64,000 nucleotides of DNA from Juglans regia (taxonomy: Eukaryota; Streptophyta; Magnoliopsida; Fagales; Juglandaceae). The position numbers were made by a program, and so were the translations under genes. The stretch spans positions 36,061,250-36,125,249 of the forward strand of contig NC_049910.1 in NCBI RefSeq assembly GCF_001411555.2. The letters are read 5' to 3'. The notes below the pieces were generated by a model. That model was not told where the DNA came from and ran no database searches. It saw only the letters and a program-made list of their open reading frames with translations. Every line of letters starts with the position of its first letter. Position 1 is the stretch's first letter. Positions 50,401 through 61,614 of the stretch are shown here, in pieces.

Positions 50401-53400
50401 AATATGGAAGGATGTGGGGAATTGGTGTCCTAATGATATAAAAGGGGTATTTGGGGTGGGTTTATGGAAGTCCATAAGGTTGGGATGGGGGGATTTTGTT
50501 AAAAATATTAATTTCAAAGTGGGAAGCTGGACCAATATTATCTTTTGGCACGACGTTTGGTGTGGTGATTTACCTCTTAAATTAGCATGTCATAGTCTTT
50601 TCAGGATTGCTAAAAACAAAGGGGCTGCTGTGTCTGATTCATACTTATTCTCTAATAACATGCTGAATTGGAATGTGGAATTCACTAGAGATTTACAGGA
50701 CTGGGAAGTGAGTGAAGCTGCTGATTTCTTTGTTAAACTTTATGAGTCGAGGATTGATCTGATCAGGGAGGACAAAATGCAGTGGGTTCATGATAGTAAG
50801 TTTACATTCTCGGTGAATTCCTATTACAAGGCATTAAATAGATATGATAATAATACATACCCCTGGAAATGCATTTGGAAAGCCAGAGTGCCCAGTAAAG
50901 TTGCCTTTTTCTGCTGGTTGGTGTCGCTGGAGAAAATCTTAACAACTGATAATTTGAGGAAAAGGGGTTTCTATGTGATGGATTGGTGTTTTTTGTGCAA
51001 AAAAGATGGTGAATCAGTAAATCACTTGTTTCTTCATTGCGAGATGGTGACTGCTTTATGGAATGAACTATTTGCAAGGGTAGGCATTGCTTGGGTGATG
51101 CCTTTTCGAGTGGTGGATTTCTTGGCTAGTTGGCAAGGCGCTGCGGGATGTGGAGGCAATAAAGCTGAATGGACGATGATTTCTTTGTGTTTGTTCTGGT
51201 GCCTTTGGCTGGAGAGAAATTGAAGGTGCTTCGAAGATTGTGAACGCACTATGGGGGACTTTAGAGATTTTTTCTTTAGCACTTTAAATTTTTGGGTGAA
51301 TAATCTAGTGAAGGACATGAATATCTTGTAATGCTTTTCATTTTCACTTTGCTTTAGTTTGTATCTAGGTGTATTCTCATGTATACTCCCTGTGTACTTG
51401 TGCTATGCCTATTTACTTGGAATAAAATCTCTTATTACCTAATAAATAAAAAAAATAAAAAAAAACAATCTACACTAACTATGCTGCAATATCCATCAAA
51501 GAAGAGAAATGCTTGGTTCACAAAAATATCTCACAAAAGTAAAGCCACATACTAATGTGCCTCGTGGTCAATGCTTTGAAGATAAGGAACACTTGGTGGA
51601 TGAACTCATAAGTTTTTTCTTAATACCTTATGTCATTGGGCTTCGGCTATTGTTTTTAATGGAACTAGTTTCCATGATTTTCTTGTTTCTTTTTCTAATT
51701 CTTGACTTGTAGCTAGGTTCGGTTTTTGTATACTTCCTATGTACTTGGCTTTGCCTTGCTACTTGTCTCACTAAATTTTCTTTTTCATCAAAAAGTAAAA
51801 AAGTATATATGAAGTATCACATCTAGCCACATCAGTTTGTGAGCTTTACTTTTGTGAGATCTCTGTTAACCTAGCACTTCTCCAAAAGAAAAAGGAAACT
51901 AAACCATAATTTCCTGTTATGATTGTGTTTTTCATTCTATATTCTGCTGCAATTTCCGGCCCAAAAGCCAAAAAAAACCTACTGCTCAGTTGTGGAGTCA
52001 GGTGGTTGCGTTATATTGACTGAACATGTTTGTGCTTATTTTGGGAAGAAGTTACATCTGATTGCATAAATAATAACCTATTGAAGCATCTTGGTCGATT
52101 TTGTTGAGTGTCCCTGCATCTTTGAATACTTGCTTGCATCATGTATGGCTAACTAGTTTTCTTCTTTGTAGGGATGGATTTCTTAAATATTGGGTTTATG
52201 GCAATATGCTAACAATGGATACAGCAGCTAAAATATTCAAAATTCTTAGGCAGCCGGAATGTAAATACCTTACTCAGGTTTGTTTTTCCTACCATTCCTC
52301 TGTGTAAATGGTTGACACCAAATTTCCTTTTGATTTATTTTAAGGGCCATTTTTTTGTGTCTATGCCCAAATTTTATCTTCTTATTCTTTTCCTCAAATT
52401 ATGTTTTTATTTATGGGACTTGGACACAGGTAGACTTCAAACCTGTTCTTCTAGAGCTTTTGGCAACCCATCCTGGGTTGGAATTCTTACGAAGCACTCC
52501 TGAATTTCAAGAAAGATATGGTATGCTTGGATTTTTTTTTTAATTTTCCCATATGATTGATTTGTTTTATATTTCCATTTACCGAGATCTAGCTTTTGGT
52601 TTTGCATTTAAGACTGTACTAGTGGTTGATTCAACACTGGTTCAACTTCAAGAGGTAATTGATCATGTCAATTGGAAATTTCAGAAGTGGGTCCACATTG
52701 GGTAGCTTGCGTAGCTCTAGATAGACATTTAGACTGAGGGGTTTGATATCGTATTTGTCCAAGCAAAAGATAAAAGTGTAACACCCCTTCCCACAGGTCT
52801 AGAATGTTACGTACATTCATAACATAATGTCTGGTAAAGAGATTCAGCCTCATAAAATATCTCATCTATTGGATCATAAAACTTGCCTAACAAAACAGTC
52901 TTTGATAACATAAAGCCGAAAACATAATAGAAATGACATAAGCTAGTTCTTTGTGAAACCAACACTCCTTAAATACCCAAATCATACACTAAGTCTCTGG
53001 AAGTTTATTCTACTCCTAGCAGTCCTGCTTTGTATCCACGAAATCATCATCTGGGACATTAAAACATAAAAATAGAGAAACAAACAAATGAGTCGAAGAC
53101 TCAATAATAACACTTCGTACTATAAACTTAACTTAGTTTAATGTTAGGCTTAATTTTGCAAACTTATATATATCATCACGCATTCACATAACATATATAT
53201 CATTCATTAGTAACATAAGCAGCATCATACATAATCATGGCAATACATGTAACGTGGATGCATGAATGACCGACTCCATGCATTTCCTAACAATCATACA
53301 TGACTTGTTCATCTTGTCCTTCCCTTATTTAGTGGCAATCATTACATGTGTGTATCGGTCCAATTGTCGTTGACTGTATATAACATATCATAACATATGG

Positions 53401-55403
53401 TGAATCACGCTTCAGTCCGTGACACCGCTTAACATATCATAACCTTTGGTGAAACATGTTTGAGTCCGTGTCACCCCATATCATATGGTGAACCACACTT
53501 GAGTCCGTGACACCGTTTAACATATCATAACCTGTGGTGAAACACGCTTGAGTCCGTGTCACCTCATATTATATAGTGAACCACACTTGAGTCCGTGGCT
53601 TGCACATCCACCCATAACTTAAGGCCAATCTTAAAGCTTGCTTGTCATTCATGTGTTTTGTTATTAACTTTCATAATACATGTGAACATGTTTGACTTCA
53701 TGAAATTACATGGCATGACATACTCTTGTGCATGGCATAACATTGAACATGGCATATTAACGCGAGTCTTGCTTGACATCACATGAACATTACATGGCAT
53801 AACATCATCTAAATATTAGATGAACATTTCATGGCATACATGTGATTTTCATAACATCTTATCCATCTAACAACAATCCATATCAGCATAACATACATAG
53901 GCTGCTTTACAAGCATATCATCATAATTCATAGACGTTCGTGAAAAGGGGCCTAACCTTGACCTGGCTTGTAGCATAGGTAAACATCACATTTTTCATGC
54001 ACAATCAGAATAATTACAGCACACATATAATTATGATCATGCTACTTACCTCTTAGCGTTGCTTCCACAATCTCACGTTGTAGCTCGTGACCTATATGAG
54101 GCACTGATCGTCACTAATGTTTCTAGAACAACTTGTTGTAACATGCTAATTACTTAAAATCATACTACCGAGATAATTTAATACATATTCAGTTATACTA
54201 AGGTTAATAGATAGTAATGTTATTTAAAACTCATAAAATATGCCTTGATTTTCTATTTAAATTAGAGTCGTGCTGCACAGAAGTCTCACACTTTGTGAGG
54301 ATAAAATGGTAAAATCACATGTTTTTAAGTGGTGTGTAGGAGTGTGGGGTTTATGTTTAGAATTTTTCTTTAAATTATAACATATAATTTTATTAAAATT
54401 TGATAAATAGACAAAGGGGAATATTAACTAAAATAATAGACTCAATAGTATGCTTTAAAATATACTTTAAATTCACTTATAAAAAAAATATACTTTAAAT
54501 TCCTTTAACATTTTCTTATAAAAATAAGCCTGATATATTTATTTAAGTAAAACTTTAGCCTACTTAAATTTCAGCCCAGCCCCAATTAAAGAAAACCCAC
54601 TTAAAATCACTAAAATAGAGTCTGTAAACACACCCAGCCCAATTTAAACATCAAGCCCACATGAAATCAACCCACTTAACCTATTACGATAGTTTCTGAA
54701 ATTTAATAAATCAAGCCCACCCGATTTTAACACAAGTCTAGTTAAAAACTAAGCCCAGCCCCAACAAAACTCAGCCTAGTAAAAAGGGCATTTTGGGAAC
54801 GTTGAAGATAAAGGAAATAAGGAAACTAGTTGTGAATTCGTAGTACGCGGAAGGGGTAGCATCATGCAACGGAAAGGGATTCAACTCACCGAGAGCGAAG
54901 GGAGATGCGACGGTGGCTCTGGGTGGCTGGGAGTGCCTGGTCATCGAGTTCTGGCTAGTCTGGGTGGTGCTTCGACGTCCTCTGCAGTGATCGACGGTGG
55001 TAGAACAATATGTACAGGCCAATGAGTCACTACCGAGAGAGAGAGAGAGGACTTACCAACGGTGTCCTCTAGAGATTCAGGCGAGGTGGCTGACTTGGTA
55101 TGAAGCAGGAGTGCTATAGTGGCTTCCATGAAAGTGGTTTCTCGATTCTTTTGCTGTGTAGTTCTGGTTTGAAGTGTAGGAGAAACTTGATGTCACTGGG
55201 AGTTTTGGCCACTGGATATAGTGGGTTTGATGAAGAGGAAAAGAGGGGATTTTATGCGAGGGCTTTTGACGTGAGTATTGGTTACTGTTAGGAAACTATT
55301 CAAACTAGGAAATCAAACAGAGGGATATACGGGGTGAAGATAGTGGAAGAAACTCAATCAAATAAAATCACTATTTTAAAACAGATCTTAAAATTAGTAG
55401 TAG

Positions 55404-55435
<32 letters not shown>

Positions 55436-58407
55436 ATAAAAATAAAAATTTTAAGCCCTAATTTAGGACCCGTATGTTACAAAAAGAGAAGGCTTTACAA
55501 CTAGAGTTGATATTTTACATATTAAATAAGATTTTTTTTATTGGCACCAGGTGTTCGAGAACAGCGTCCTGGCTAGTCTCGAGGGTGCACAGGACCTTAG
55601 CAAAGAGTTTCCTACAAGTGCACCTTGGGTAATTCAAGGGGAAAATCCTCGAGTCCGATGGCCCCTAGAGATTGTTTGCACCTAAGAGGATTCAAACCTT
55701 AGACCTTGGAGAGAGCATACCACCAAGACCAAGGTCTTTACCACTTAAGCCAACCCCTAGGAGTTTTAAATAAGAAAATAGAGTTCAAGATTGATGGTTC
55801 CGTCCGCTTAATGTTATTCAAACACCATTGCCTCACCCATCTTTCCAATAGGTTTCAAGTACAAATTAATTTTTCCTTCTTGATCTGTGTGCGTGATTGT
55901 ACAGGTGTGCTCAGTTCCATGTAGCCGGAATACATGATCTGATGGCAAACTTCAATCACCATCTTATGCAATTCATTGCAAACCTTTTCTCATTTGATTT
56001 TATTAAGGCTCATAATCCGCTTAGCATTTGACGTTCTCATTTCATATATAAGAAAAAGTTGGGTTAGTTTGTGCAAGTTCCATGTGAATGGGTTGGGTGT
56101 TCTATTACTCTGTAGATTTTCCCATTCAATGATCTGCTGAAGTACTTATTTTGGAAGTACTTAAAGCAATTGTTTTGTACAACCCTTTCTTTCATAAGAC
56201 TGGTGGAACAAAAGTCATTGAAGTACACTATCCTCGGCTGTTTTAGGAATGAGGGTTATGAAGGTGGCATTAAGGCTTTCCATAAACTTACAATTAGTGT
56301 GAAATACTGAAATACCCTTAATTGTTTTTATAAGTAAGAGTAAAACTTTATTGATAGAAAAATGCAGAGCCCAAGTACACAGGAAGAATACATAGAATAT
56401 ACCTAGCAACCACTAAGCATTAAATATGGATACAAGCAAATTATGAAGATCCCCATTACAAACAATGATAGAAGCCCAAGAAATTAGAGTGTTAAAAAAA
56501 GAATCTCTCCAGCTCATCCCAGGAATGCCCAGTCTTCGAAGCATCTACTATTTATCTCCATCCCTAGACGCCACATAATGCAATGAGCAATCATTTTCCA
56601 GACAACAACAATGTGAACGTTGCCTACCCCTAAGGCCTTTTTCAACACTGAAAAATATTTACATCCCTTCCAGGCATAACTCATGCCACATTGGTCCGTT
56701 GAAAATATCATCCCACATAAACCTGCCCACCTCCCAATCTGACAAAAGATGATCCACAATCTCCCCATTTTTCTTACACAAGTAACACCAATCCATAATG
56801 ATAAGACCTCGTTTTCTCAAATTTTCAATGGTGAGAATTTTCCTAAGGGAAGCAGTCCAACCAAAAAAAGCAATCTTGGGAGGTACCTTGTATCTCCAAA
56901 TACTCTTCTTGGGAAAGTGGTTACTATGATGACACGAATGAACCTTGTAAACGGATTGCACTGTGAATCTTCTACTTCCAACTGGGGTCCAAATCATCTT
57001 GTCCTCACCGACATTACCAATATTCATAGCATTAGGGCTGAAAAACTGATTGATCGGTGCAGTTCTGACCCAAAACCAACACCGACCGACCGCCCATTTT
57101 GAATAGCCCAAAGCAACCAATATCGACCGAAGGGAGGGTAGAGAAATTGACCAGTCCTTTATAGGTCGGGCGGCTGCAGTCAATTCATCAGTTTGGCCCA
57201 TTGGCGATAGCGACAGGGGATGACTTGAGAACCAAAAAATATTAAACTTTAATATTCAAACTTACCGGGATGGCAGGCTGTGAGGAGCAGCTTGTGGGAC
57301 TGCCGGTCTGCGGTTCTAGGCCACCGGTGGAATGGCGGTCTGAGGGAGGGAGGGCTTAAGCCCTAACCAAAATGATGCCGTTTGGTTTATTAAACCAAAT
57401 GGCATCATTTCACTTATGTTTTTTTTTTTAATCATATCAATAAAACGATGCCGTAAGTTTAATGGTGTCGTTTTATATAAAAATAAAATAAACATATATA
57501 TATAATTGGTCGTTTCGTACAGGGTTCAAACCGGGACCTAACAGACCGAGCTGGTTTTATCGGTTACCGTTCACTCCTATATAGCATACAGCAAACCGAA
57601 AAAATCAGCAAAGGTTTCAAGTTCCCAATCCCGAGCCGCTCTCATGAAGCAAACATTCCACTAGGTAGAGCCATTGGAGCATTCCAACAAATCAGCCACC
57701 ATAGCCTCTTTATCACTTGCAATCCAAACGAGAGTGGGGAAAGCACACTTAAGGCCCTCTCACCACACCAAACATCATGCCAGAAATAAACACTAGAGCC
57801 CCTACCAATATTTTTTATGAAGCTTTTTCCACAACCCCACTTCATATGCCCCCTAACTTTGTTAGAACACCATCCCCCCTAACACTCCCATACTTGGAAT
57901 CAATAACAATTCTCCACAAAGCCTCCCCCTCCCAATGATACCTCCACAACCACTTCCCCAAGAGGGCCTTATTAAATATCCTCAAATTCTGCACCCCCAT
58001 ACTACCACAAGCTACTTGAGAACAAACTTTGTCCCAACTAACAAGATGGAACTTAGTTTCCTCCCTAATACCATCGGAAAGGAAAGCTCGGAAGACCTTC
58101 TCAATGGAAGAAGCCGCACCCGCAGGTAAAGGAAATAGAGAGAGAGAGAGAGAAAGTATGTTGGGAGGTTAGAAAGAGTGTGTTTGACGATTCTAGCCCC
58201 CTTAGAGGAGTAAATTCTTTTCCATCCTGCCAATCTTCTTTTATATAATGTCTTCTTGAATAACATTCCAGCAAGCTTGAAACAAAGCCACAGTAAAACC
58301 ATCCAGGCCCCTTGCTTTGTCACTAATCATGTCTGTTATCACTTCAATATTTACACGATTTGCTAGAAATTCGGTCTTGTCATAAATTGCAATCTGTTTA
58401 TAGACAC

Positions 58408-58446
<39 letters not shown>

Positions 58447-61104
58447 ACAAGTATTAGATGAAAGTTTACTGATCTGTGGATGTTCTTTTTTTTTTTTCCA
58501 TTTTGTTTTACTTTGTCATTATTTGGGGCTAAATAAACATTAATTAAGCTATTAACAGTATGGATCTTTTTAAGGGCTATTGCAGATTATGTTTTTTTTT
58601 TATTATTGCTTTTATTTCTTTTAGATGAAATTGATAGTAGTTATTTTTGTTAACAAAGAAATTAAGCATGCAATAGTCCACTGATATACTGCTATATAAA
58701 CTTCTGTCTTAATGTCCCAGCTGAAACTGTCATATACCGAATGTTCTACTACATCAACAGATCAGGAAATGGCCATCTTACTCTTAGAGAGCTGAAGCGA
58801 GGAAATCTAATTGCAGCAATGCAGCACGCAGATGAGGAAGAGGACATTAATAAAGTCATGAGGTTTTTGTATCGGGGGATTTATTTACATTAATTATTAT
58901 TACCAGCCAAATAATTCTTGCCTCGACCCTTCACCGTTTATATCCTGTGAAAGTTGATTCACTGTGTTTTCTGTCATTTCAGAGCCTAAACCTTTATTTT
59001 CATGTAACAAAAATTATACGAGATTGACCTACAAGAATGTGTTAATAGTTTGACTGGCTTACTTGATAGTTGATATGAAACCTCAGTTCACAATAGAATA
59101 TGTTGATAACATTGGGTGGCTAAAAATATTTCTAGCAAATTAAGAAGAGTTAAATTTGGCTTTTTTCTTAGATGTCATGGTCGGAAATTGGAAAAATGCT
59201 TGCATCTTTCATCTCTAATTAATAACTGTAAGAATGTGACTTATGTTTTCTGTGTTTTTTAACCTGCTTTCAGGTTCTTCTCGTATGAACACTTTTACGT
59301 CATATACTGCAAGTTTTGGGAGCTTGATACAGACCATGACTTCTTGATAGATAAAGAGAACCTCATTAAATATGGTAATCATGGCCTTACCTACAGGATC
59401 GTTGATAGAATATTTTCACAGGTATTGTATTATAATGCTTTCCTTGGCCTTTGCAGAGTTTTAAATCAAATTAAGTTATACCCTGTAGTATGACGGTCAT
59501 TTTCCCCAAAGAGGTTTCCTTGTGGTTGTGTTTATGCTTCAAATTCATCGTAGGTTGCAAGGAAGTTTACCAGTAAGGTTGAAGGGAAGATGGGTTATGA
59601 AGATTTTGTTTACTTCATGCTGTCAGAGGAAGATAAGTCATCTGAGCCTAGTCTAGAATATTGGTATGTTTTGCCTCATGTATATGCTTTTCTTCCCCTC
59701 TTTTTAATAACTGGTATTCCATACTATATAGAACAGAGCGGTTGAGCTGGCCCCTCTGAGTTGGTTCTCTAGTTGATGTCCTTCTTAGGAAAGAAAACAC
59801 TTTTAGGACAAGGAAAACAAGGACAGTCATAATAAGATATCTTACCTATCAAAAAAAAAATATTTAAATTGCGGGTAGGGAGATGCAGACCCCATATTCG
59901 TGTGGGAGGACAACAAAGGGGAAATGATTGAGATGTGAGAAGAAAGGAGAGAGAAAGAAGCAAAGAGGTAAACATAATTAAAAAATAAAGAGGCAGCCTG
60001 TTTGTTAGCATAAGGATTTTGTAGGAAGTGTACATGGGCTATGCCTAATGCTTTCATCAATACTACTCTTGCTTACCAATCAAAAAAAGGATTTTGTATC
60101 AACCTCACATTTACTTTTGAACTGCCTGTAAATAAGTATCTTAAACTAAGGATTTTTAACCCTTGACGTGTTGATTGATAATATGTAGAGCCCTGGTTCG
60201 TTCGAAGTGTGAAAAAATGATTATCATCATTTTCATTTATTCATAATAAAAATCAGAATATATTTTAAATATATTTGTCAATGCTTTATCAGTAGAGCAG
60301 TATGCAACTTACTTTTGATTCTTTCTGCAATACGAGTTCTACTTGGGTGTTCCATTTTGCCTTGGAAGCCCCAGTGCATGTTTCATGGTTTCTGATGCAC
60401 TACTCTTGAAAGAAAAAATGAAAAGACTTGATTTACTGTAAATTTGACGTAGATTTGGATGGCAATGGAATTCACAGGTTCAAATGCATAGATTTGGATG
60501 GCAATGGAATTCTTACTCCCAATGAAATGCAATTCTTTTATGAGGAGCAGCTCCACCGTATGGAATGCATGGGCCTAGAACCAGTGCTATTTGAGGATAT
60601 TCTGTGCCAAATTGTTGACATGATTGCACCAGAGGTCAAACCTTGCATCTTACCACATCTAGGACTTCTTCTCATTTTTACTTTTGAGAGATGGCTTCAC
60701 GGTTACTGATACATTTTGCTTGCAGAGGGAAAATTATATTACACTACATGACTTGAAAGGTTGCAAACTTTCAGGAAATGTTTTCAATATCCTTTTCAAT
60801 TTTAATAAGTTCATGGCTTTTGAAAGCCGTGATCCATTTCTCATCCGTCAGGTAATCTTTACTGGCTTCTTAGCCATTACCCAATTACATGTTGGGAATT
60901 GGATGGTGCTAGTTTATCTCTCTGCAATGAATACAGCCTCACAGGCATTTGTGGTGTGAGCAGGAACGTGAAGATCCGACTTTGACTGAGTGGGACCGCT
61001 TTGCACATAGAGAGTACATTAGGCTTTCAACGGAAGAAGATGGTGAAGATGTCTCTAATGGAAGTGCAGAAGTTTGGGACGAGTCACTTGAAGCTCCCTT
61101 TTGA
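41403..61104 (+). CDS. PP2A regulatory subunit B'' (EF-hand), 12 coding exons
   Basis: The coding exons are 41403-41555, 43328-43570, 43729-43834, 43924-44023, 52172-52277, 52430-52520, 58721-58862, 59274-59421, 59554-59663, 60478-60634, 60726-60851 and 60964-61104. They join to 540 codons ending TGA, close to the usual length of plant B'' subunits. B'' subunits bind the PP2A A/C core and direct substrate choice; plant members are known to regulate HMG-CoA reductase. The N-terminus ([20 protein letters not shown]) is typical. A Ser/Pro-rich linker at about 85-125 follows, then the B'' core. EF-hand loops are at 192-203 (weak), 332-343 ([12 protein letters not shown]) and 405-416 ([12 protein letters not shown], all ligand positions good). 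The C-terminus DVWDE/LEAPF type is conserved. Introns 4 and 6 (8.1 and 6.2 kb) are full of transposons. By memory it is closest to Arabidopsis B''beta. Confidence 0.96.
42739..42978 (-). mobile_element. tRNA-derived SINE, family 1
   Basis: It is bounded by ACAATTTT (42731-42738 and 42979-42986) and starts with an antisense poly-A. On the minus strand the head reads GTTGGCTCAAGAGGTAAAGG (A box) and then a B-box-like GTTCAAATCC, with the shared GGGGCTATCGGAGTGAGGGA region. It lies in PP2A B'' intron 1. Confidence 0.88.
45019..45191. mobile_element. MITE with inverted repeats
   Basis: The left end AATAATGCTACATACAGTCG and the reverse complement of the right end AAATGATACTTGCAGTCGTG are similar. 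Inner inverted motifs AGTCGCTTTGAAA and TTTCAAAGCGACT are perfect over 13 bp. It lies in PP2A B'' intron 4. The target duplication was not resolved. Confidence 0.7.
45555..45840 (-). mobile_element. Antisense LINE 3'-end fragment
   Basis: T-rich runs (antisense poly-A) at 45560-45585 are followed by the LINE terminus in antisense (AGGTGTTACCCAAGTACACA) and about 150 bp of upstream LINE sequence, with an RNase-H/zf-RVT-like tail on the minus strand. Its right edge meets the start of the + strand LINE near 45855. Confidence 0.6.
45855..49440. mobile_element. Rearranged L1-type LINE with an inverted central segment
   Basis: Three blocks are seen. At 45855-46680 (+) lie the endonuclease end and RT start ([17 protein letters not shown], then [14 protein letters not shown]). 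At 46690-48890 (-) lie an ORF1-like region followed by the endonuclease start ([19 protein letters not shown], then [14 protein letters not shown]). At 48890-49440 (+) lie the zinc-binding RT C-terminus ([20 protein letters not shown]) and the 3' tail with poly-A at 49428-49440. The RT core is missing. Frames are broken in all blocks, so it is inactive. Either one LINE suffered inversion and deletion, or an antisense LINE fragment landed in another LINE. Confidence 0.75.
49441..50055 (+). pseudogene. Possible captured gene fragment between two LINEs
   Basis: An open frame at 49623-49919 and an overlapping one to 50064 have a composition unlike the LINEs. The first resembles a Ser/Leu/Arg-rich N-terminal targeting region followed by a donor-like GAG|GTAGGT at 49920. 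I recognise no family. It may be a captured exon or simply unrelated spacer. Confidence 0.2.
50060..51470 (+). mobile_element. 5'-truncated L1-type LINE in PP2A B'' intron 4
   Basis: It starts within the RT C-terminal half ([20 protein letters not shown]) and runs through an open 269-codon stretch (50414-51223) with the zinc-binding region ([20 protein letters not shown]). The 3'-UTR with CTCCCTGTGTACTTGTGCTA and an AATAAA-containing A-rich end follow near 51420-51465. The long open frame suggests this copy is younger than its neighbours, but it lacks ORF1, endonuclease and most of RT. Confidence 0.88.
51503..51883. mobile_element. MITE with about 55-bp inverted repeats, split by a LINE tail
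   Basis: The left arm begins AGAGAAATGCTTGGTTCACA and includes ATCTCACAAAAGTAAAGC. The right arm, reverse complemented, begins GGAGAAGTGCTAGGTTAACA and includes the same 18-mer. Between them, about 51575-51800, lies a + strand LINE 3' end (TTGTAGCTAGGTTCGG, then ACTTCCTATGTACTTGGCTT). The MITE therefore seems to have received a truncated LINE. It ends 290 bp before coding exon 5. Confidence 0.75.
52777..55481. mobile_element. Solo LTR, 2.7 kb, in PP2A B'' intron 6
   Basis: It starts TGTAACACCCC, ends ATGTTACA (TG..CA) and is flanked by a perfect 5-bp duplication AAAAG (52772-52776 and 55482-55486). No internal retroviral-type domain is found, so a solo LTR left by recombination fits best. 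The large size suggests a Ty3/gypsy origin, but that is inference. It contains an ordered repeat at 53399-53600 and a (TAG/TAA)n microsatellite near 55395-55440. Confidence 0.82.
53399..53600. repeat. Higher-order repeat inside the solo LTR
   Basis: A core of about 28 bp (GGTGAAACACGCTTGAGTCC type, then GTGTCACC) occurs five times, at 53399, 53448, 53487, 53536 and 53575. The spacings are 49, 39, 49 and 39 bp, so the true period is 88 bp with two alternating subunits. Confidence 0.85.
55532..55765 (-). mobile_element. tRNA-derived SINE, family 1
   Basis: It is bounded by the 10-bp duplication TTAAATAAGA (55522-55531 and 55766-55775) with a T-run at its left end. On the minus strand the head is GTTGGCTTAAGTGGTAAAGA and the B box GGTTTGAATCC. 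It is a close relative of the copies at 42739 and 61390. Confidence 0.9.
56325..58400 (-). mobile_element. Antisense 5'-truncated L1-type LINE in PP2A B'' intron 6
   Basis: Read on the minus strand, RT sequence starts near 58400 ([17 protein letters not shown]). It continues through [20 protein letters not shown] (about 58230) and WHDVWCGE (about 57750), then the zinc-binding region [20 protein letters not shown] (about 56790). The antisense 3' tail is at about 56330-56420 (GAGCCCAAGTACACAGGAAG). Frameshifts and stops make it inactive. An hAT-type element at 57033-57579 is inserted in it. Confidence 0.85.
57033..57579. mobile_element. Non-autonomous hAT-type element (547 bp)
   Basis: The ends TAGGGCTGAA and TTCACTCCTA are imperfect inverted repeats (8 of 10). 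The 8-bp flanks CATAGCAT (57025-57032) and TATAGCAT (57580-57587) differ at one base. Subterminal GACCGACCG-type repeats are present. No transposase is encoded. It sits inside the antisense LINE at 56325-58400. Confidence 0.82.
58411..58444. repeat. (CT)n microsatellite
   Basis: This is an uninterrupted run of about 17 CT units about 275 bp before PP2A B'' coding exon 7. A shorter (AG)n run lies at 58137-58153. Confidence 0.95.
60451..60515 (+). repeat. 39-bp tandem duplication across the acceptor of PP2A B'' exon 10
   Basis: The 23-nt core beginning AGATTTGGATGGCAATGG and ending AATTC occurs at 60451 and again at 60490, offset 39 bp. The first copy is intronic and the second is coding, where it encodes the EF-hand residues DLDGNGI. 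The splice acceptor CACAG (60473-60477) lies between them. The sequence before the first core also resembles the coding version (AAATTTGACGTAG against CAAATGCATAG). Confidence 0.9.
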
Positions 61105-61284
61105 GTTCGATGAGGTAAGTTTCGGCTACCTCTCTCAATATAAAATTTGCAACTTTAGTGCCATGCTTCCAGTTAACTATATGGTTGATTTCAATTTGGT
61201 GTATTTGAATACATTTCTGAAATGCCAAGAAATTTTGAAATTGACCAGCTTCTATGCAATGCTGATTGCGTAACAACATAGCTG

Positions 61285-61359
61285 TTTTTTTATCGGCATA
61301 CAAATTTTTATTAATCAAAAGAGTAGGCAATAGCCCAAGTATACAGGACGATTGTGCAT
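61285..61359 (-). mobile_element. 75-bp antisense LINE-tail insertion
   Basis: It is bounded by CAACATAGCTG (61274-61284) and CAACATAACTG (61360-61370), one mismatch in 11. The insert has a T-run and the antisense terminus (TTTTTATTAATCAAAAGAGT, then AATAGCCCAAGTATACAGG). Confidence 0.82.
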
Positions 61360-61389
61360 CAACATAACTGGAAATGTTTTACATCTGAG

Positions 61390-61614
61390 GGGTTGGCTCA
61401 AGTGGCAAAGGCCTTGGTTTTGGTGGTATGCTTCCTCCATGTCTAAGGTTCAAATCCTCTTGGTTGCAAACAATTCCTAGGGGCCATTGGACTGGGGGAT
61501 TTTTTCTTTGAATTATCCAAGGTGCACTTATGGGAAACTTCTTATTGAGGGCTTGGGCACCTCAGGATTAGTCGGGACGCTGTTCCCATACACCCGGTAC
61601 CAATAAAAAAAAAA
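61390..61614 (+). mobile_element. tRNA-derived SINE, family 1
   Basis: It is bounded by the perfect 9-bp duplication ACATCTGAG (61381-61389 and 61615-61623). The A box GGCTCAAGTGGCAAAGGCC and B-box-like GGTTCAAATCC are in the head, and the tail is CCAATA followed by a run of A. This is the cleanest copy in the window and the only family 1 copy on the + strand. Confidence 0.92.

Noticed and set aside
50414..51223. 269-codon open frame as a host gene
   Set aside because: It is the C-terminal part of a LINE reverse transcriptase with the zinc-binding region, followed by the LINE 3' tail.
53385..53600. CRISPR-like array of regularly spaced repeats
   Set aside because: The spacers are themselves repeated with an 88-bp higher-order period inside an LTR of a plant genome.
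60428..60477. Upstream extension of PP2A B'' exon 10 through the duplicated EF-hand half
   Set aside because: Available upstream AG sites join to the previous exon (ending TG) to give a stop codon, so the acceptor at 60476-60477 is the only one that keeps the frame.
61390..61440. tRNA gene suggested by A-box and B-box sequences
   Set aside because: The segment is the head of a SINE bounded by a target duplication with an A-rich tail, and no cloverleaf is completed.
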